DNA of 64,000 bases from Gulosibacter sp. 10. GTDB taxonomy: Bacteria > Actinomycetota > Actinomycetes > Actinomycetales > Microbacteriaceae. The position numbers and the translations under genes are program-made. Below the pieces are notes generated by a model. The model saw only the letters and a program-made list of their open reading frames with translations, ran no database searches and was not told the DNA's origin. Location: the NCBI RefSeq assembly GCF_900163695.1, contig NZ_FUIC01000003.1, forward strand, positions 96,751 through 160,750. The letters run 5' to 3'. Within the stretch, counting starts at the first letter, position 1. Each line of letters starts with the position of its first letter. Of this stretch, positions 27,192-35,672 are shown piece by piece.

Positions 27192-28925
27192 ATGAAAACT
27201 ACTACTCCTTCAGGGCGTTGGCCTGTAAGAAATCTAGATCCGCGGGCTGTTCCGAAGACGGAGCGACCCGTATCGGAGAAGAATCTCTCCGGGGTCAAAA
27301 ACTTCCTCGGCCTGTACGGCGGTGAGCATATCGCCGCGACCGAATTCATCTTCGGCGCGACTCTGGTGATGTGGGGAGTGCCCGCAAAAACCATCCTGCT
27401 TGGCCTGCTCATCGGCAACCTGCTCGCGGTGCTCTCGTTCACCTTCTTCGCGGCAGTGATGGGCACCAGCACGCGCCTCACCCTCTACGCCTACCTCAAG
27501 AAGGTGATCGGGCCCTACGCGCAGCGCTTCTACAATCTCGTCTGGGGGCTGTGCAGCATCGCACTCGCCGGCTCGGGGATCGCGGTCGCCGCTACGGCCC
27601 TCCGGGAAGTGATCGGGGCGCCGATCCAGACCGAATGGTACCCGACGAGTATGTCGTTCGTCGTCGCCGCGGTGATCATGGGACTGGTGGTGGCCATCGT
27701 GGCGGCGAACGGGTTCGAGGCATGCGCGAGGTTCGCCTCGGCCGCCGTGCCCTGGATGATCGTGATCTTCTTCGTCGGCGCTCTCGTCGCCCTGCCGCAG
27801 CTCGCCGCAGCCACTGGCGCCTCGATCGGCTCGTTCGCCGATATCTGGGCCATTTTCGACAGCAATGTAGGCAGCGGGAGCGGTAACCCCGATGCGGAAC
27901 CCATGACGATCTTCCACGTCGCATGCTTCGCCTGGCTCATCAATCTCGCCTGGCATGTCGGTTCGAACGATATGGGGCTGTTCCGGTTTGCGAAGAACTA
28001 CAAATACGGGTACCTCAGCGCCATCGGCATGTTCGTCGGACATTACTTCGCCTGGGTGATGGTTGCCATTATGGGAGCGGCCGCGGCTGCAGTGCTCGGC
28101 CAATCGCTAACCGTATTGGACCCGGGTGCGGTGACGAATACGGTGTTCGGTCTCACGGGTATCACCGCAGTAATCGTCGCGGGATGGACGACGGCGAATC
28201 CCACGATCTACCGCGCCGCGCTCTCCTTGAACACCGTCCTCCCGCGGCTTTCGCATCGGCAGTTCACCTATGGGGTCGGGGTTATTATGACGGTATTGGC
28301 CTGCTTCCCCGCCATGACGAATATCGGCAATGTCGTGCAAGTGCTCGGCTGGGCGACGGTCGGAATCGGCGCGATCATCATCATCGAACAGTTCCTCTTC
28401 CCCAAGATCGGTTTCACGAGATACTGGGCGATGTATCGCGGTGTCAAAATCAACTGGGCTGCGATGATCGCTTGGGGTGTCAGCATCCTGTTCGTATTGA
28501 TCATGCTCGGCACGGGCGCCATGCATCCCAACTTCATCTTCATACCGGAGTTCTTCATCGCCGGAGCGTGCTATTTGGTGCTTGCTCGAATCATGGGCGC
28601 GCGAGATGACTATCGCGCGGAAGAACTTCGGGAGGAGCGATTCCAGAAGGAGCTCAAAGACCTTGTCGACGAAGAGATGGAAGAACAGCTGAGCCAGGGT
28701 GAAAACAAGGATACGAAGACATCGGGAAGAGTCGCCGGGGTTCTCGCAATCGTGGCTTATGCAGCGCTTGCCGGCATCATCGTCACCGGCTTCTTCACCT
28801 ATGCGGAGGCCATGGCCGTGGATTCATTCAAGGTGGTGGCCTTCGGGCTCACCGTCGTCTATTTCGTCCTGAACGGGACCGCGACATATATCAACTATAA
28901 GAACGAACCCGCCGCCCTCACCTGA
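27192..28925 (+). CDS. NCS1-family (nucleobase:cation symporter-1) permease
   Basis: This 577-residue membrane transporter of the cytosine/purine/allantoin permease family has about twelve helices. It shows the NCS1 opening NFLGLYGGEHIAATEFIFGA and internal WHVGSNDMGLFRFAKNYKYG. It is longer than typical CodB proteins (about 420 residues) because of a charged cytoplasmic insert near residues 470-515, rich in Glu and Lys, before the last two helices. NCS1 transporters import nucleobases, hydantoins or vitamin B6-like rings by proton or sodium symport. In this cassette it should import the substrate processed by the neighbouring isomerases and reductases. The gene starts 93 bases after the second isomerase gene. 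Confidence 0.85.
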   Translation: MKTTTPSGRWPVRNLDPRAVPKTERPVSEKNLSGVKNFLGLYGGEHIAATEFIFGATLVMWGVPAKTILLGLLIGNLLAVLSFTFFAAVMGTSTRLTLYAYLKKVIGPYAQRFYNLVWGLCSIALAGSGIAVAATALREVIGAPIQTEWYPTSMSFVVAAVIMGLVVAIVAANGFEACARFASAAVPWMIVIFFVGALVALPQLAAATGASIGSFADIWAIFDSNVGSGSGNPDAEPMTIFHVACFAWLINLAWHVGSNDMGLFRFAKNYKYGYLSAIGMFVGHYFAWVMVAIMGAAAAAVLGQSLTVLDPGAVTNTVFGLTGITAVIVAGWTTANPTIYRAALSLNTVLPRLSHRQFTYGVGVIMTVLACFPAMTNIGNVVQVLGWATVGIGAIIIIEQFLFPKIGFTRYWAMYRGVKINWAAMIAWGVSILFVLIMLGTGAMHPNFIFIPEFFIAGACYLVLARIMGARDDYRAEELREERFQKELKDLVDEEMEEQLSQGENKDTKTSGRVAGVLAIVAYAALAGIIVTGFFTYAEAMAVDSFKVVAFGLTVVYFVLNGTATYINYKNEPAALT

Positions 28926-28942
28926 ATTAAAGGAGAGTTTTC

Positions 28943-29938
28943 ATGAAGAGCAATATCATCATTCCGGACACCGACCTGCGAGTCTCCCCGATGGGGCTGG
29001 GCACCGTCGACGCCGGCGTGCGATGGGGTAAGGACTCCCATAACGCCGATTCCATCTTCGGCACATTCATCGAGCAAGGCGGTAACCTTATCGATTGCGC
29101 ACATGTCTATTCGGATTGGGTAGCGGTCGACGGCGTCCATGAAATCGGTCGATGTGAACGGGTGACCGGGCAATGGATGAAGCGTAACGGAACCCGCGAC
29201 GATGTCGTCCTCATAACCAAGGGCGGTCATCCGGTGTTCACGAGCGTCCATCATGACCTGCACATCAACCGTTGCACTCCCGCAGACATGCGGGGAGATC
29301 TCGAGGGCTCACTTGAGATCCTGCAGACGGACTATATCGATATCTATTTCTACCACCGTGATGATCCGAGCATCCCGGTCGAAATCATGGTGGAAACCAT
29401 GCAGGACTTCATCCGCGAGGGCAAGATCCGATACTTCGGCGTCTCCAATTGGTCGGCCGAGCGTCAGATCGCTGCAATGGCGTACTGCGAAGAGCAAGGG
29501 TATCGAGGAGCAGTGGCCGACCAAAGCTTGTTGAATTTGGGATCACAACACATGAAGCCGCTTGCGGATGACACCATGGTCGTCTGTGAGGGGGAGCTCT
29601 ATGATTACCATCGGCGCAACCGCAATACGATGATGATGCCGTTCATGGCGAACGCGAGCGGGTTCTTCCACATCTACGCAGCGAAGGGGGCGGAGGCCGT
29701 CGCCAACAGCCCTTACGCTACTGAGAAGAACCTGGACACCGCGAAGCGCGTGGTGGAGCTCGCGGAGAAATACGACTGCGCGGTGACCAACGTCGTGCTC
29801 GGATACTTTTCCGCGGAGGAGTTTCCCTGCGTGCCCTTGTACGGCCCCTTCGACGAGGCTTCGATCCAGGAGGCTGCCCGGACATTCGACATCCGCTTCG
29901 CAAGAGAAGACCTTCGACCCCGGACTGCATCGCGGTGA
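28943..29938 (+). CDS. Aldo/keto reductase family oxidoreductase
   Basis: This 331-residue NAD(P)H-dependent reductase has the catalytic tetrad Asp and Tyr in NLIDCAHVYSDW (about 50-57), Lys in VLITKGGHP and His in YFYHRDDP. Cofactor-loop elements occur in YFGVSNWSA and VPLYGPFDEASI. An insertion DWVAVDGVHEIGRCERVTG distinguishes it from housekeeping family members. AAAGGAGAG lies 7 bases before the ATG, and the gene begins 17 bases after the permease stop, so it shares its transcript. It probably reduces (or oxidises) a carbonyl of the imported compound. Confidence 0.85.
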   Translation: MKSNIIIPDTDLRVSPMGLGTVDAGVRWGKDSHNADSIFGTFIEQGGNLIDCAHVYSDWVAVDGVHEIGRCERVTGQWMKRNGTRDDVVLITKGGHPVFTSVHHDLHINRCTPADMRGDLEGSLEILQTDYIDIYFYHRDDPSIPVEIMVETMQDFIREGKIRYFGVSNWSAERQIAAMAYCEEQGYRGAVADQSLLNLGSQHMKPLADDTMVVCEGELYDYHRRNRNTMMMPFMANASGFFHIYAAKGAEAVANSPYATEKNLDTAKRVVELAEKYDCAVTNVVLGYFSAEEFPCVPLYGPFDEASIQEAARTFDIRFAREDLRPRTASR

Positions 29939-30238
29939 TGCCGACGCTCCCTCCCCGGAGCGGCGACTGCAGATCGAGAACAGTCGACGCTCTGGGCAGG
30001 GGGGAGACGCCCGGTATTCGGAGTTCGCATCGATCCGTCGCCGAGGATCGCGTGCGGACGGCGGCGGCCATCCTGCTTCCACGAGTGGTAGGAACCGGGT
30101 TCGTACCAGCGTTGGGCGGATTGCTTCGGCCGATATTCCCCACCAGGCTGATAACGCCGCGGCCCGACCGGTGGGACCGATGAGCAGCCGGTGACGAAGC
30201 ACGGGTCGCGCGACGGCTGCAGATGAAGAGGAGAATCC
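29939..30238 (+). other. 300-base gap inside the catabolic cassette
   Basis: No gene with a plausible start or domain is seen between the aldo/keto reductase and the PRISE gene. GCAGCCG near 30184 and CGGCTGC near 30215 can form a loose hairpin in the leader of the next gene. AGAGGAGA at 30228-30234 is that gene's ribosome-binding site. The sequence is back to high GC, unlike the preceding genes, so it may be a join between two pieces of different origin. Confidence 0.35.
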
Positions 30239-31333
30239 ATGCATGATTACGTATCGACTGCGCTGATCGTCGGTGTCAACGGCATCACCGGTTCAGAAAT
30301 CGCACGCAAACTCTCGATCCGGAACGATTGGAACGTCTACGGGCTGTCGCGTTCCCCGCACGAGCTGCCGACGGGCGTGCAGCAGGTCGTCGCGGACCTT
30401 ACGGACCCCCGGAGCGTGACACGGGCATTGGAAGGCGTGCGTCCGACGCATGTGTTCATCAACGCGTGGTCACGACAGGCAAGCGAAGCCGAGAACATCC
30501 GAGTCAATCGAATGATGGTGAGGAACCTGTTCGAAGCGCTCGCAGGCGCAGGCACCATCAGGCACGCCGCACTGATGACCGGGTTGAAGCACTACATGGG
30601 GCCGTTCGAAGCCTTCGGCACCGGCGAGATGCGCGAAACACCGTTCCGTGAGGAGGAGGAACGACTCGCCACTCCGAATTTCTACTATGCGCAGGAAGAC
30701 GAACTCTTCGAGGCGGCGTCCCGTGAAGGCTTCACCTGGAGCGTGCATCGAGCGCACACCGTGACCGGGCACGCAGTGGGCAACGCGATGAATTTTGCCT
30801 TGACATTAGCCGTGCATGGTGCGATCGCCCGAGAAACGGGGAAGCCGATGGTGTTCCCCGGTACTGAAGTCGTCTGGAATTCCCTCACGGATATCTCGGA
30901 TTCGCGGGTCGTCGCGGAGCAGATGATCTGGGCCTCGACGACCCCCGGCATCGGGAACGAGGCATGGAATGTGACCAACGGCGAGGTGTTCCGTTGGCGT
31001 TGGCTGTGGCCGCGGCTCGCCGAGGCGCTCGGGGTCGGCTGGGAAGGGCCGTCTCATGAGCCGAGGCCGCTCGTGGATCAGATGCATGGCATGGAACAGC
31101 TGTGGAGCGAGATCGCGGAGAAATACGGCCTCCGGGAATCTCGTCTCGATCGTGTCGCATCGTTCTGGCACACCGATAGCGATCTGGGAGTCGAGGTGGA
31201 GGTCGTCGCGGACATGACGAAGAGCCGGCTGGCCGGTTTCGGCACCTATGTGAGCACCGAACGGTCCTTCCTCGAGCTGTTCGAGCGATACGAGAAGGAG
31301 GGACTCGTTCCACCGCGACGACCGGGAGACTGA
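30239..31333 (+). CDS. PRISE-type SDR (progesterone 5-beta-reductase/iridoid synthase-like)
   Basis: This 364-residue extended short-chain reductase has the NADPH-binding VGVNGITGSEIARKL near residue 12 and SRSPHELP, a variant of the family SRR segment. The two PRISE signatures follow: MTGLKHYMGPFE (catalytic Lys) near 115 and NFYYAQEDEL (catalytic Tyr) near 147; plant enzymes read TGxKHYxGPFE and NFYYTQED. Family members reduce the double bond of alpha,beta-unsaturated carbonyls (1,4-enones). In this cassette it would act on an enone intermediate, which is inference. AGAGGAGA precedes the ATG. Confidence 0.8.
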   Translation: MHDYVSTALIVGVNGITGSEIARKLSIRNDWNVYGLSRSPHELPTGVQQVVADLTDPRSVTRALEGVRPTHVFINAWSRQASEAENIRVNRMMVRNLFEALAGAGTIRHAALMTGLKHYMGPFEAFGTGEMRETPFREEEERLATPNFYYAQEDELFEAASREGFTWSVHRAHTVTGHAVGNAMNFALTLAVHGAIARETGKPMVFPGTEVVWNSLTDISDSRVVAEQMIWASTTPGIGNEAWNVTNGEVFRWRWLWPRLAEALGVGWEGPSHEPRPLVDQMHGMEQLWSEIAEKYGLRESRLDRVASFWHTDSDLGVEVEVVADMTKSRLAGFGTYVSTERSFLELFERYEKEGLVPPRRPGD

Positions 31334-31476
31334 GCGGCGGTATGCGCCGGCCGGCCATCCGAGAGCAGCCATACTGCCGACTCGTGCCACGACCGCGGTC
31401 GTCCTCGTGGCCGCGAGCCCGACCCTGGTGCAGCCGCTGAGGGACGTCCCGCTGAACCCGGCCGGGCCGCCGCGAC

Positions 31477-32718
31477 TCACGTCGCATCGGTCCTCACCGA
31501 GGGCTGCGAGGCCCGAGTAGCGCGCCTCCTGCCGACGAGGGCGATCAGCGCGACGAGCGAGAGCGCCGTGCACAGGACGGTGATGATGCCGAGCGGCACG
31601 ACCGCGGTGGCTCCGGCGATGCCGACGAGCGGCGCCGCGATCGCACCGAGCCCGAAGCGGGAGAGCCCGAGCACCGAGGAGGCGGTGCCCGCGAGCTCCG
31701 GGTAGCCGGCCAGCGCGAGCGAGGCCGACGGGGGAGCGGCGAAGGCGACGCCGGAGGCCATGACGAACAGCGACACCAGGATCACCGGCAGAGGGAGTGC
31801 CCACAGGCCGGTGGCGAGGATGCCGAGGGCGCCGACGCCGGTCATGAGCACGCCGACGGCGAGGGCGCCGCGCTCCGACCAGGCGTCGGCGGCGCGACCG
31901 GCGACCCAGCCGAAGACCATGTAGCCGGCGGAGTTCGCGCCGAACGCGAAGGCGTAGCCCTGCGGCGAGAGCCCGTAGCCGTCCTGGAGGATGTAGGTGG
32001 CGCCGCTCAGATAGGCGAAGAGGGCGGCATGGGTGAGTCCGCAGATGAGGACGGCGCCGATGAAGACCCTGTCGGAGAAGAGCTTCGTGAAGTCCCGTCC
32101 CGACTGCCTCATCCCGCCGCTCGTGCGGGCCTCGACGGGGAGGGTCTCGCGGTAGACGATGAGCGTCGCGGCCATGATGAGCACTCCGAGCCCCGCCAGG
32201 AAGAGGAAGATGCCGCGCCAGTCCATGAAGCGGGCGAGCTGCCCGCCGATGACCGGGCCGATGATCGCCGCGAGGCCGCCGATGACGGTCACGCGGCCGT
32301 AGAAGCGGATGAGCGCGCCGTCCTCGTAGCTGTCGCGGCCGGCCGCCTGGGCGATGACGATGCCGACGGATCCGGCGAGCCCCTGCACGAGCCGGGCGAG
32401 GATGAGGGTCTCGACCGTCGGACTCCAGGCGCAGAGCGCGGAGGCGGCGATATAGGCCACCAGACCGATCAGCAGCGGGCGCATGCGGCCGTAGCGGTCC
32501 GAGATGGGGCCCGCGATGAGCTGGCCGACGGCGAGGCCGACGAGGCAGGCGGTGAGCGTGAGCTGCGCCATCGAGGTGACGGTGCCGAGCTCCGCGGTGA
32601 GCGCCGGCAGCACCGGCAGGTAGAGGTCCATCGAGATGGGACCGAACACGGTCAGCAGCAGGAGCAGCGTGGCGAGCGCGGGCCCGACCTTGCGGGCCTC
32701 GGGTTGAGCAGTGGTCAT
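31477..32718 (-). CDS. Bcr/CflA-type MFS drug-resistance exporter
   Basis: This 413-residue twelve-helix transporter opens with FGPISMDLYLPVLPALTAEL, the Bcr/CflA start motif, followed by the MFS loop GPISDRYGRMRPLLIG near residue 75 and an RLVQGLAGS-type helix 4. It is expected to export small toxic molecules by proton antiport. It follows the zinc alcohol dehydrogenase gene by 68 bases on the same strand, so a detoxify-and-export pair is likely. The 143 bases between its stop and the convergent PRISE gene hold no clear terminator. Confidence 0.85.
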   Translation of the reverse strand: MTTAQPEARKVGPALATLLLLLTVFGPISMDLYLPVLPALTAELGTVTSMAQLTLTACLVGLAVGQLIAGPISDRYGRMRPLLIGLVAYIAASALCAWSPTVETLILARLVQGLAGSVGIVIAQAAGRDSYEDGALIRFYGRVTVIGGLAAIIGPVIGGQLARFMDWRGIFLFLAGLGVLIMAATLIVYRETLPVEARTSGGMRQSGRDFTKLFSDRVFIGAVLICGLTHAALFAYLSGATYILQDGYGLSPQGYAFAFGANSAGYMVFGWVAGRAADAWSERGALAVGVLMTGVGALGILATGLWALPLPVILVSLFVMASGVAFAAPPSASLALAGYPELAGTASSVLGLSRFGLGAIAAPLVGIAGATAVVPLGIITVLCTALSLVALIALVGRRRATRASQPSVRTDAT

Positions 32719-32786
32719 GAACGTCTTTCGTGTAGGCGTGGACGAGCGCCCCGCGGCGAACGGCCGCGGGGCGCTCGCCGTCGGGA

Positions 32787-33806
32787 TCAGAGGGTGAGGA
32801 GCACCTTGGTGGCGCGGCGCTCGTCCATGGCCCTGTAGCCGGCCGCGGCCTCCTCGAGGGGGAGCTCGAGGTCGAACACGATGCCGGGGTCGATCTGATC
32901 GGTCATGATGAGGTCGATCAGCTCGGGCAGGAAGCGGCGCACCGGGGCGGGGCCGCCCAGCAGGCCGACGGTGGCGAAGAAGAGGTCCTCGCCCCGCAGT
33001 TCCACGCCGTGGGAGACGCCGACGTAGCCGACGCGGCCGCCGGGCCGGGTCGCGCCGATGGCCTGGAGCATCGACTCCTGCGTGCCGACGGCCTCGATCG
33101 TGGAGTGCGCGCCGTACCCGTTCGTGAGCGCTTTGATCCTCGCGATGCCGGCCTCGCCGCGCTCTTCGACGATATCGGTGGCGCCGAACCGCCGTGCGAG
33201 CGCCTGACGGTCGGCGTGGCGGGACATGGCGATGATCCGCTCGGCGCCGAGGCGCGCGGCGGCGAGGACGCCGAGCAGGCCCACGGCGCCGTCGCCGACC
33301 ACGGCGACGGTCTTGCCCGGGCCCGCCTCGGCGGCGACCGCGGCGAACCAGCCCGTGCCGAGCACGTCGCTGGCGGCGAGCAGGCTGCGGGCCTGCGCCT
33401 CGGTGGGCCGTCCCGGCACCGTCACGAGGGTGCCGTCGGCGAGCGGGATGCGGGCCTTCTCGGCCTGGGTACCGATCGCGCCCATCATCACCTGGTGGAT
33501 GCAGCGCGACTGGAAGCCGGCCTCGCAGATCTCGCACGTGTTGTCGGAGGCGACGAAGGAGCCCACGACGTAGTCGCCCACGGCGACGTTCCGCACATCC
33601 GCGCCGATCTCCTCGACGACGCCGATGTACTCGTGGCCCATCGGGGCGTCCTCGACGGGCTCGGCACCGCGGTAGGGCCAGAGGTCCGAGCCGCAGATGC
33701 AGGCGGCGGTGACGCGGATGATCGCGTCGGAGGGCTCCTCGATGACGGGATCGGGGCGGTCTTCGACGCGGACATCTCCTGGGGCGTGCATGATGACGGC
33801 GCGCAT
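32787..33806 (-). CDS. Zinc-dependent alcohol dehydrogenase family protein
   Basis: This 339-residue MDR-type dehydrogenase has the catalytic zinc site Cys in CICGSDLWPYRG and GHE in MGHEYIGVVEEIG, partial structural-zinc cysteines NTCEICEAGFQSRC, and a Rossmann AVVGDGAVGLLGVLAA near residue 170. It oxidises or reduces an alcohol/aldehyde with NAD(P). AAGGAG lies close upstream of the ATG. It is divergent from the second MmyB regulator, and the conserved operator at 33887 lies between the two, so the dehydrogenase-exporter pair may belong to the same regulon. Confidence 0.85.
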   Translation of the reverse strand: MRAVIMHAPGDVRVEDRPDPVIEEPSDAIIRVTAACICGSDLWPYRGAEPVEDAPMGHEYIGVVEEIGADVRNVAVGDYVVGSFVASDNTCEICEAGFQSRCIHQVMMGAIGTQAEKARIPLADGTLVTVPGRPTEAQARSLLAASDVLGTGWFAAVAAEAGPGKTVAVVGDGAVGLLGVLAAARLGAERIIAMSRHADRQALARRFGATDIVEERGEAGIARIKALTNGYGAHSTIEAVGTQESMLQAIGATRPGGRVGYVGVSHGVELRGEDLFFATVGLLGGPAPVRRFLPELIDLIMTDQIDPGIVFDLELPLEEAAAGYRAMDERRATKVLLTL

Positions 33807-33886
33807 GGGGGGCTCCTTCGCAGCAGGTGGGTTTCACGGGTATTGGGAATCACAGCACCGGCCGGGACGACGGGGGAGACCCCGTT

Positions 33887-33936
33887 GAAAGAGGTACTGG
33901 CAGGGCCTCCTTCCGCGAACCCCGTCGGCCTATGGT
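33887..33936 (+). promoter_or_regulatory. Site A: conserved operator and -10 box of the second MmyB regulator gene
   Basis: A 27-base element at 33887-33913 (core GGTACTGGCAGGG, then CTCCTTC) is followed at a fixed distance by TATGGT at 33931-33936, 6 bases before the ATG. It is aligned with the sites at 34934 and 36120: 19 of 27 positions are identical in all three. No -35 consensus is present and the operator's end occupies that place, which fits an activator-dependent promoter. A small inverted repeat ACGGGG-GAGA-CCCCGT lies just upstream. Confidence 0.65.
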
Positions 33937-33942
33937 GGCGAT

Positions 33943-34842
33943 ATGGATAATCGGGCAGAGGTGAAGGACTTCCTCGCGACTCGGCGCGAACGGATCACCC
34001 CGCAGGAGGTCGGGCTGCCGGTCGGTCAGAACCGGCGTGTGAAGGGCCTCCGCCGCAGCGAGGTCGCCTCGTTGGCGGGTGTGAGCGTGGAGTACTACAC
34101 CCGCATCGAGCGCGGACACATCGGGGGCGCATCGCCCGAGGTGCTCGATGCGATCGCCCGGGCCCTGAAGCTCGAGGAGGACGAGCGCGCCTATCTCTTC
34201 GATCTCGCGCATGCGGCGAGCCCCGCGGCACGACCGGTGCGGAGCAGGAGGCAGCGGGAATGGACGCCGCCGCGCGAACTGCAATGGATGCTCGACTCGA
34301 TCACGGGGGCCGCCGCGGTCGTGCGCAACGGCCGCATGGACGTGCTGGCGGCGAATGCGCTCGCCCGCGCCTTCTACAGCGACCTGTTCGACATGCCGGG
34401 TACCGCGCCGAACTTCGCGAAGTACATCTTCCTCGACGAGCGCGGAATCGCCTTCCATCTCGAGTGGGACCGTGCGGCGAACACGGCGGTCAGGATCCTG
34501 CGGGCGGAGGGGGCGCGCAACCCGTACGACAAGGAGCACCACGAACTCATCGGAGAGTTGTGCACGCGCAGTCCCGAGTTCGCGAAACGGTGGGCCTCCC
34601 ACGACGTGCTCCGGCACGGGGCCGGGTTCAAATACTTCCGGCACCCGGTGGTGGGCGATCTGACGCTGGCGTTTGAATCGCTCGATCTCATCTCCGAGCC
34701 GGGGCTCACGTTCACGACCTACACCCCGGAGCCGGGCTCCGCGTCGGCCGAGCGGATGCAGCTGCTCGCGAACCTCGCCGCCACCGAGGAGTACGAGGCC
34801 GACCGGCAGAACGACGCCCCTGCCGACCGCAGGCAGGCGTAG
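33943..34842 (+). CDS. XRE-family regulator with MmyB-like ligand-binding domain (second copy)
   Basis: This 299-residue regulator has a helix-turn-helix at GLRRSEVASLAGVSVEYYTR (about residues 34-54) and a MmyB-type C-terminal domain: VLAANALARAFYSDLF, YIFLDERGIAFHLEWD, ELIGELCTRSPEFAKRWASH, FRHPVVGDLTLAFESLDL. It is 30-40% like the regulator at 24012 by eye. It probably binds a small hydrophobic ligand and controls the SDR/cyclophilin-like, aldo/keto reductase and its own promoters, all of which carry the same upstream site. The leader is essentially absent (leaderless). Confidence 0.88.
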   Translation: MDNRAEVKDFLATRRERITPQEVGLPVGQNRRVKGLRRSEVASLAGVSVEYYTRIERGHIGGASPEVLDAIARALKLEEDERAYLFDLAHAASPAARPVRSRRQREWTPPRELQWMLDSITGAAAVVRNGRMDVLAANALARAFYSDLFDMPGTAPNFAKYIFLDERGIAFHLEWDRAANTAVRILRAEGARNPYDKEHHELIGELCTRSPEFAKRWASHDVLRHGAGFKYFRHPVVGDLTLAFESLDLISEPGLTFTTYTPEPGSASAERMQLLANLAATEEYEADRQNDAPADRRQA

Positions 34843-34933
34843 GCTCCGGACCCGCCGGTCGTCGGCGGTGGACGCCACGATGACGCCGGTCGCGTCCTCA
34901 CCGCCCGGCGAGGGGGCGTCGTCCGAACCGGGG

Positions 34934-34983
34934 GAGAGGGGTATTGCCAGGGACTCCCTCGTCCGGAGCATCGGTTCTAGCGT
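34934..34983 (+). promoter_or_regulatory. Site B: conserved operator and -10 box of the SDR gene
   Basis: The operator at 34934-34960 (GAGAGGGGTATTG, then AGGGACTCCCTC) contains the palindrome AGGGA-C-TCCCT. TAGCGT at 34978-34983 lies exactly 44 bases after the operator start, as at sites A and C, and 6 bases before the ATG at 34990. Confidence 0.7.
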
Positions 34984-34989
34984 GGAGGC

Positions 34990-35655
34990 ATGGCTGTTAT
35001 CGCAATCGTCGGAGCCGGCCCCGGACTCGGAGCCGCAGTAGCAACGAGGTTCGGCCGCGAAGGATTCGCGGTCGCTCTCATCTCCCGCAACATGCGGAAG
35101 CTCGAGTCGCTCGAGCAGCGGCTCGCCGCGGAGGGAATCACCGCGAAAGGCTATGTCGCCGATATCGGCGACCGCTCGGCTCTCGCGGCCGCGCTGCGGA
35201 GCGCCGCGGAAGACCTCGGCCGGATCGAGGTGCTGCAGTTCAGCCCAGTGCCGAGCGCGCCCTTCCTGAAGCCCGTCCTCGACACCGCGGTGGAGGATCT
35301 GGAGGCCGCCGTCGAGCTGTCGATCCTCGGCTCCGCGACGGCGATCCGCGCCGTCCTCCCGGGAATGCGCGAGGCGGGCCGCGGCACGATCATCCTGCCC
35401 AACGGCTCCAGCGCCGCCGTCCCGAACGGCGACGTCGCCGGCACCTCCGTCGCGTTCGCCGGAGAGTCCGCGTACGGGGCGATGCTGCACGATGCCCTCG
35501 CGCCGGAAGGCGTCCATGTCGCGCAGCTCATCATCCCCGGGGCGATCGACGGCGGCGATCCGCTCTTCGCCTCCGCCGCGCTCGCCGAGCGTCTATGGCT
35601 GCTCCACGCGCGGCCCGGAGCGTTCCGCATCACCGTCGGCGCGGACGAAGCCTGA
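34990..35655 (+). CDS. Short-chain dehydrogenase-like protein with degenerate catalytic site
   Basis: This 221-residue Rossmann protein has an intact NAD(P) loop, AIVGAGPGLGAAVATRFG, with SRN for the cofactor phosphate and VADIGD. A Ser is found in LPNGSSAAVP, but the expected Y-x3-K is AYGAML, with the lysine replaced by leucine. It may bind the cofactor without classic SDR catalysis, or use another residue. It is the first gene of a two-gene unit with the cyclophilin-fold protein (17-base gap). The TAGCGT -10 six bases before ATG suggests a leaderless mRNA, though GGAGG is also present. Confidence 0.78.
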   Translation: MAVIAIVGAGPGLGAAVATRFGREGFAVALISRNMRKLESLEQRLAAEGITAKGYVADIGDRSALAAALRSAAEDLGRIEVLQFSPVPSAPFLKPVLDTAVEDLEAAVELSILGSATAIRAVLPGMREAGRGTIILPNGSSAAVPNGDVAGTSVAFAGESAYGAMLHDALAPEGVHVAQLIIPGAIDGGDPLFASAALAERLWLLHARPGAFRITVGADEA

Positions 35656-35672
35656 ACCGAGAGGAGGCGTCC

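Noticed and set aside
31334..31476. Possible remnant gene between PRISE and the MFS exporter
   Set aside because: A short hydrophobic reading (VVLVAASPTL) is visible, but there is no start, length or family match.
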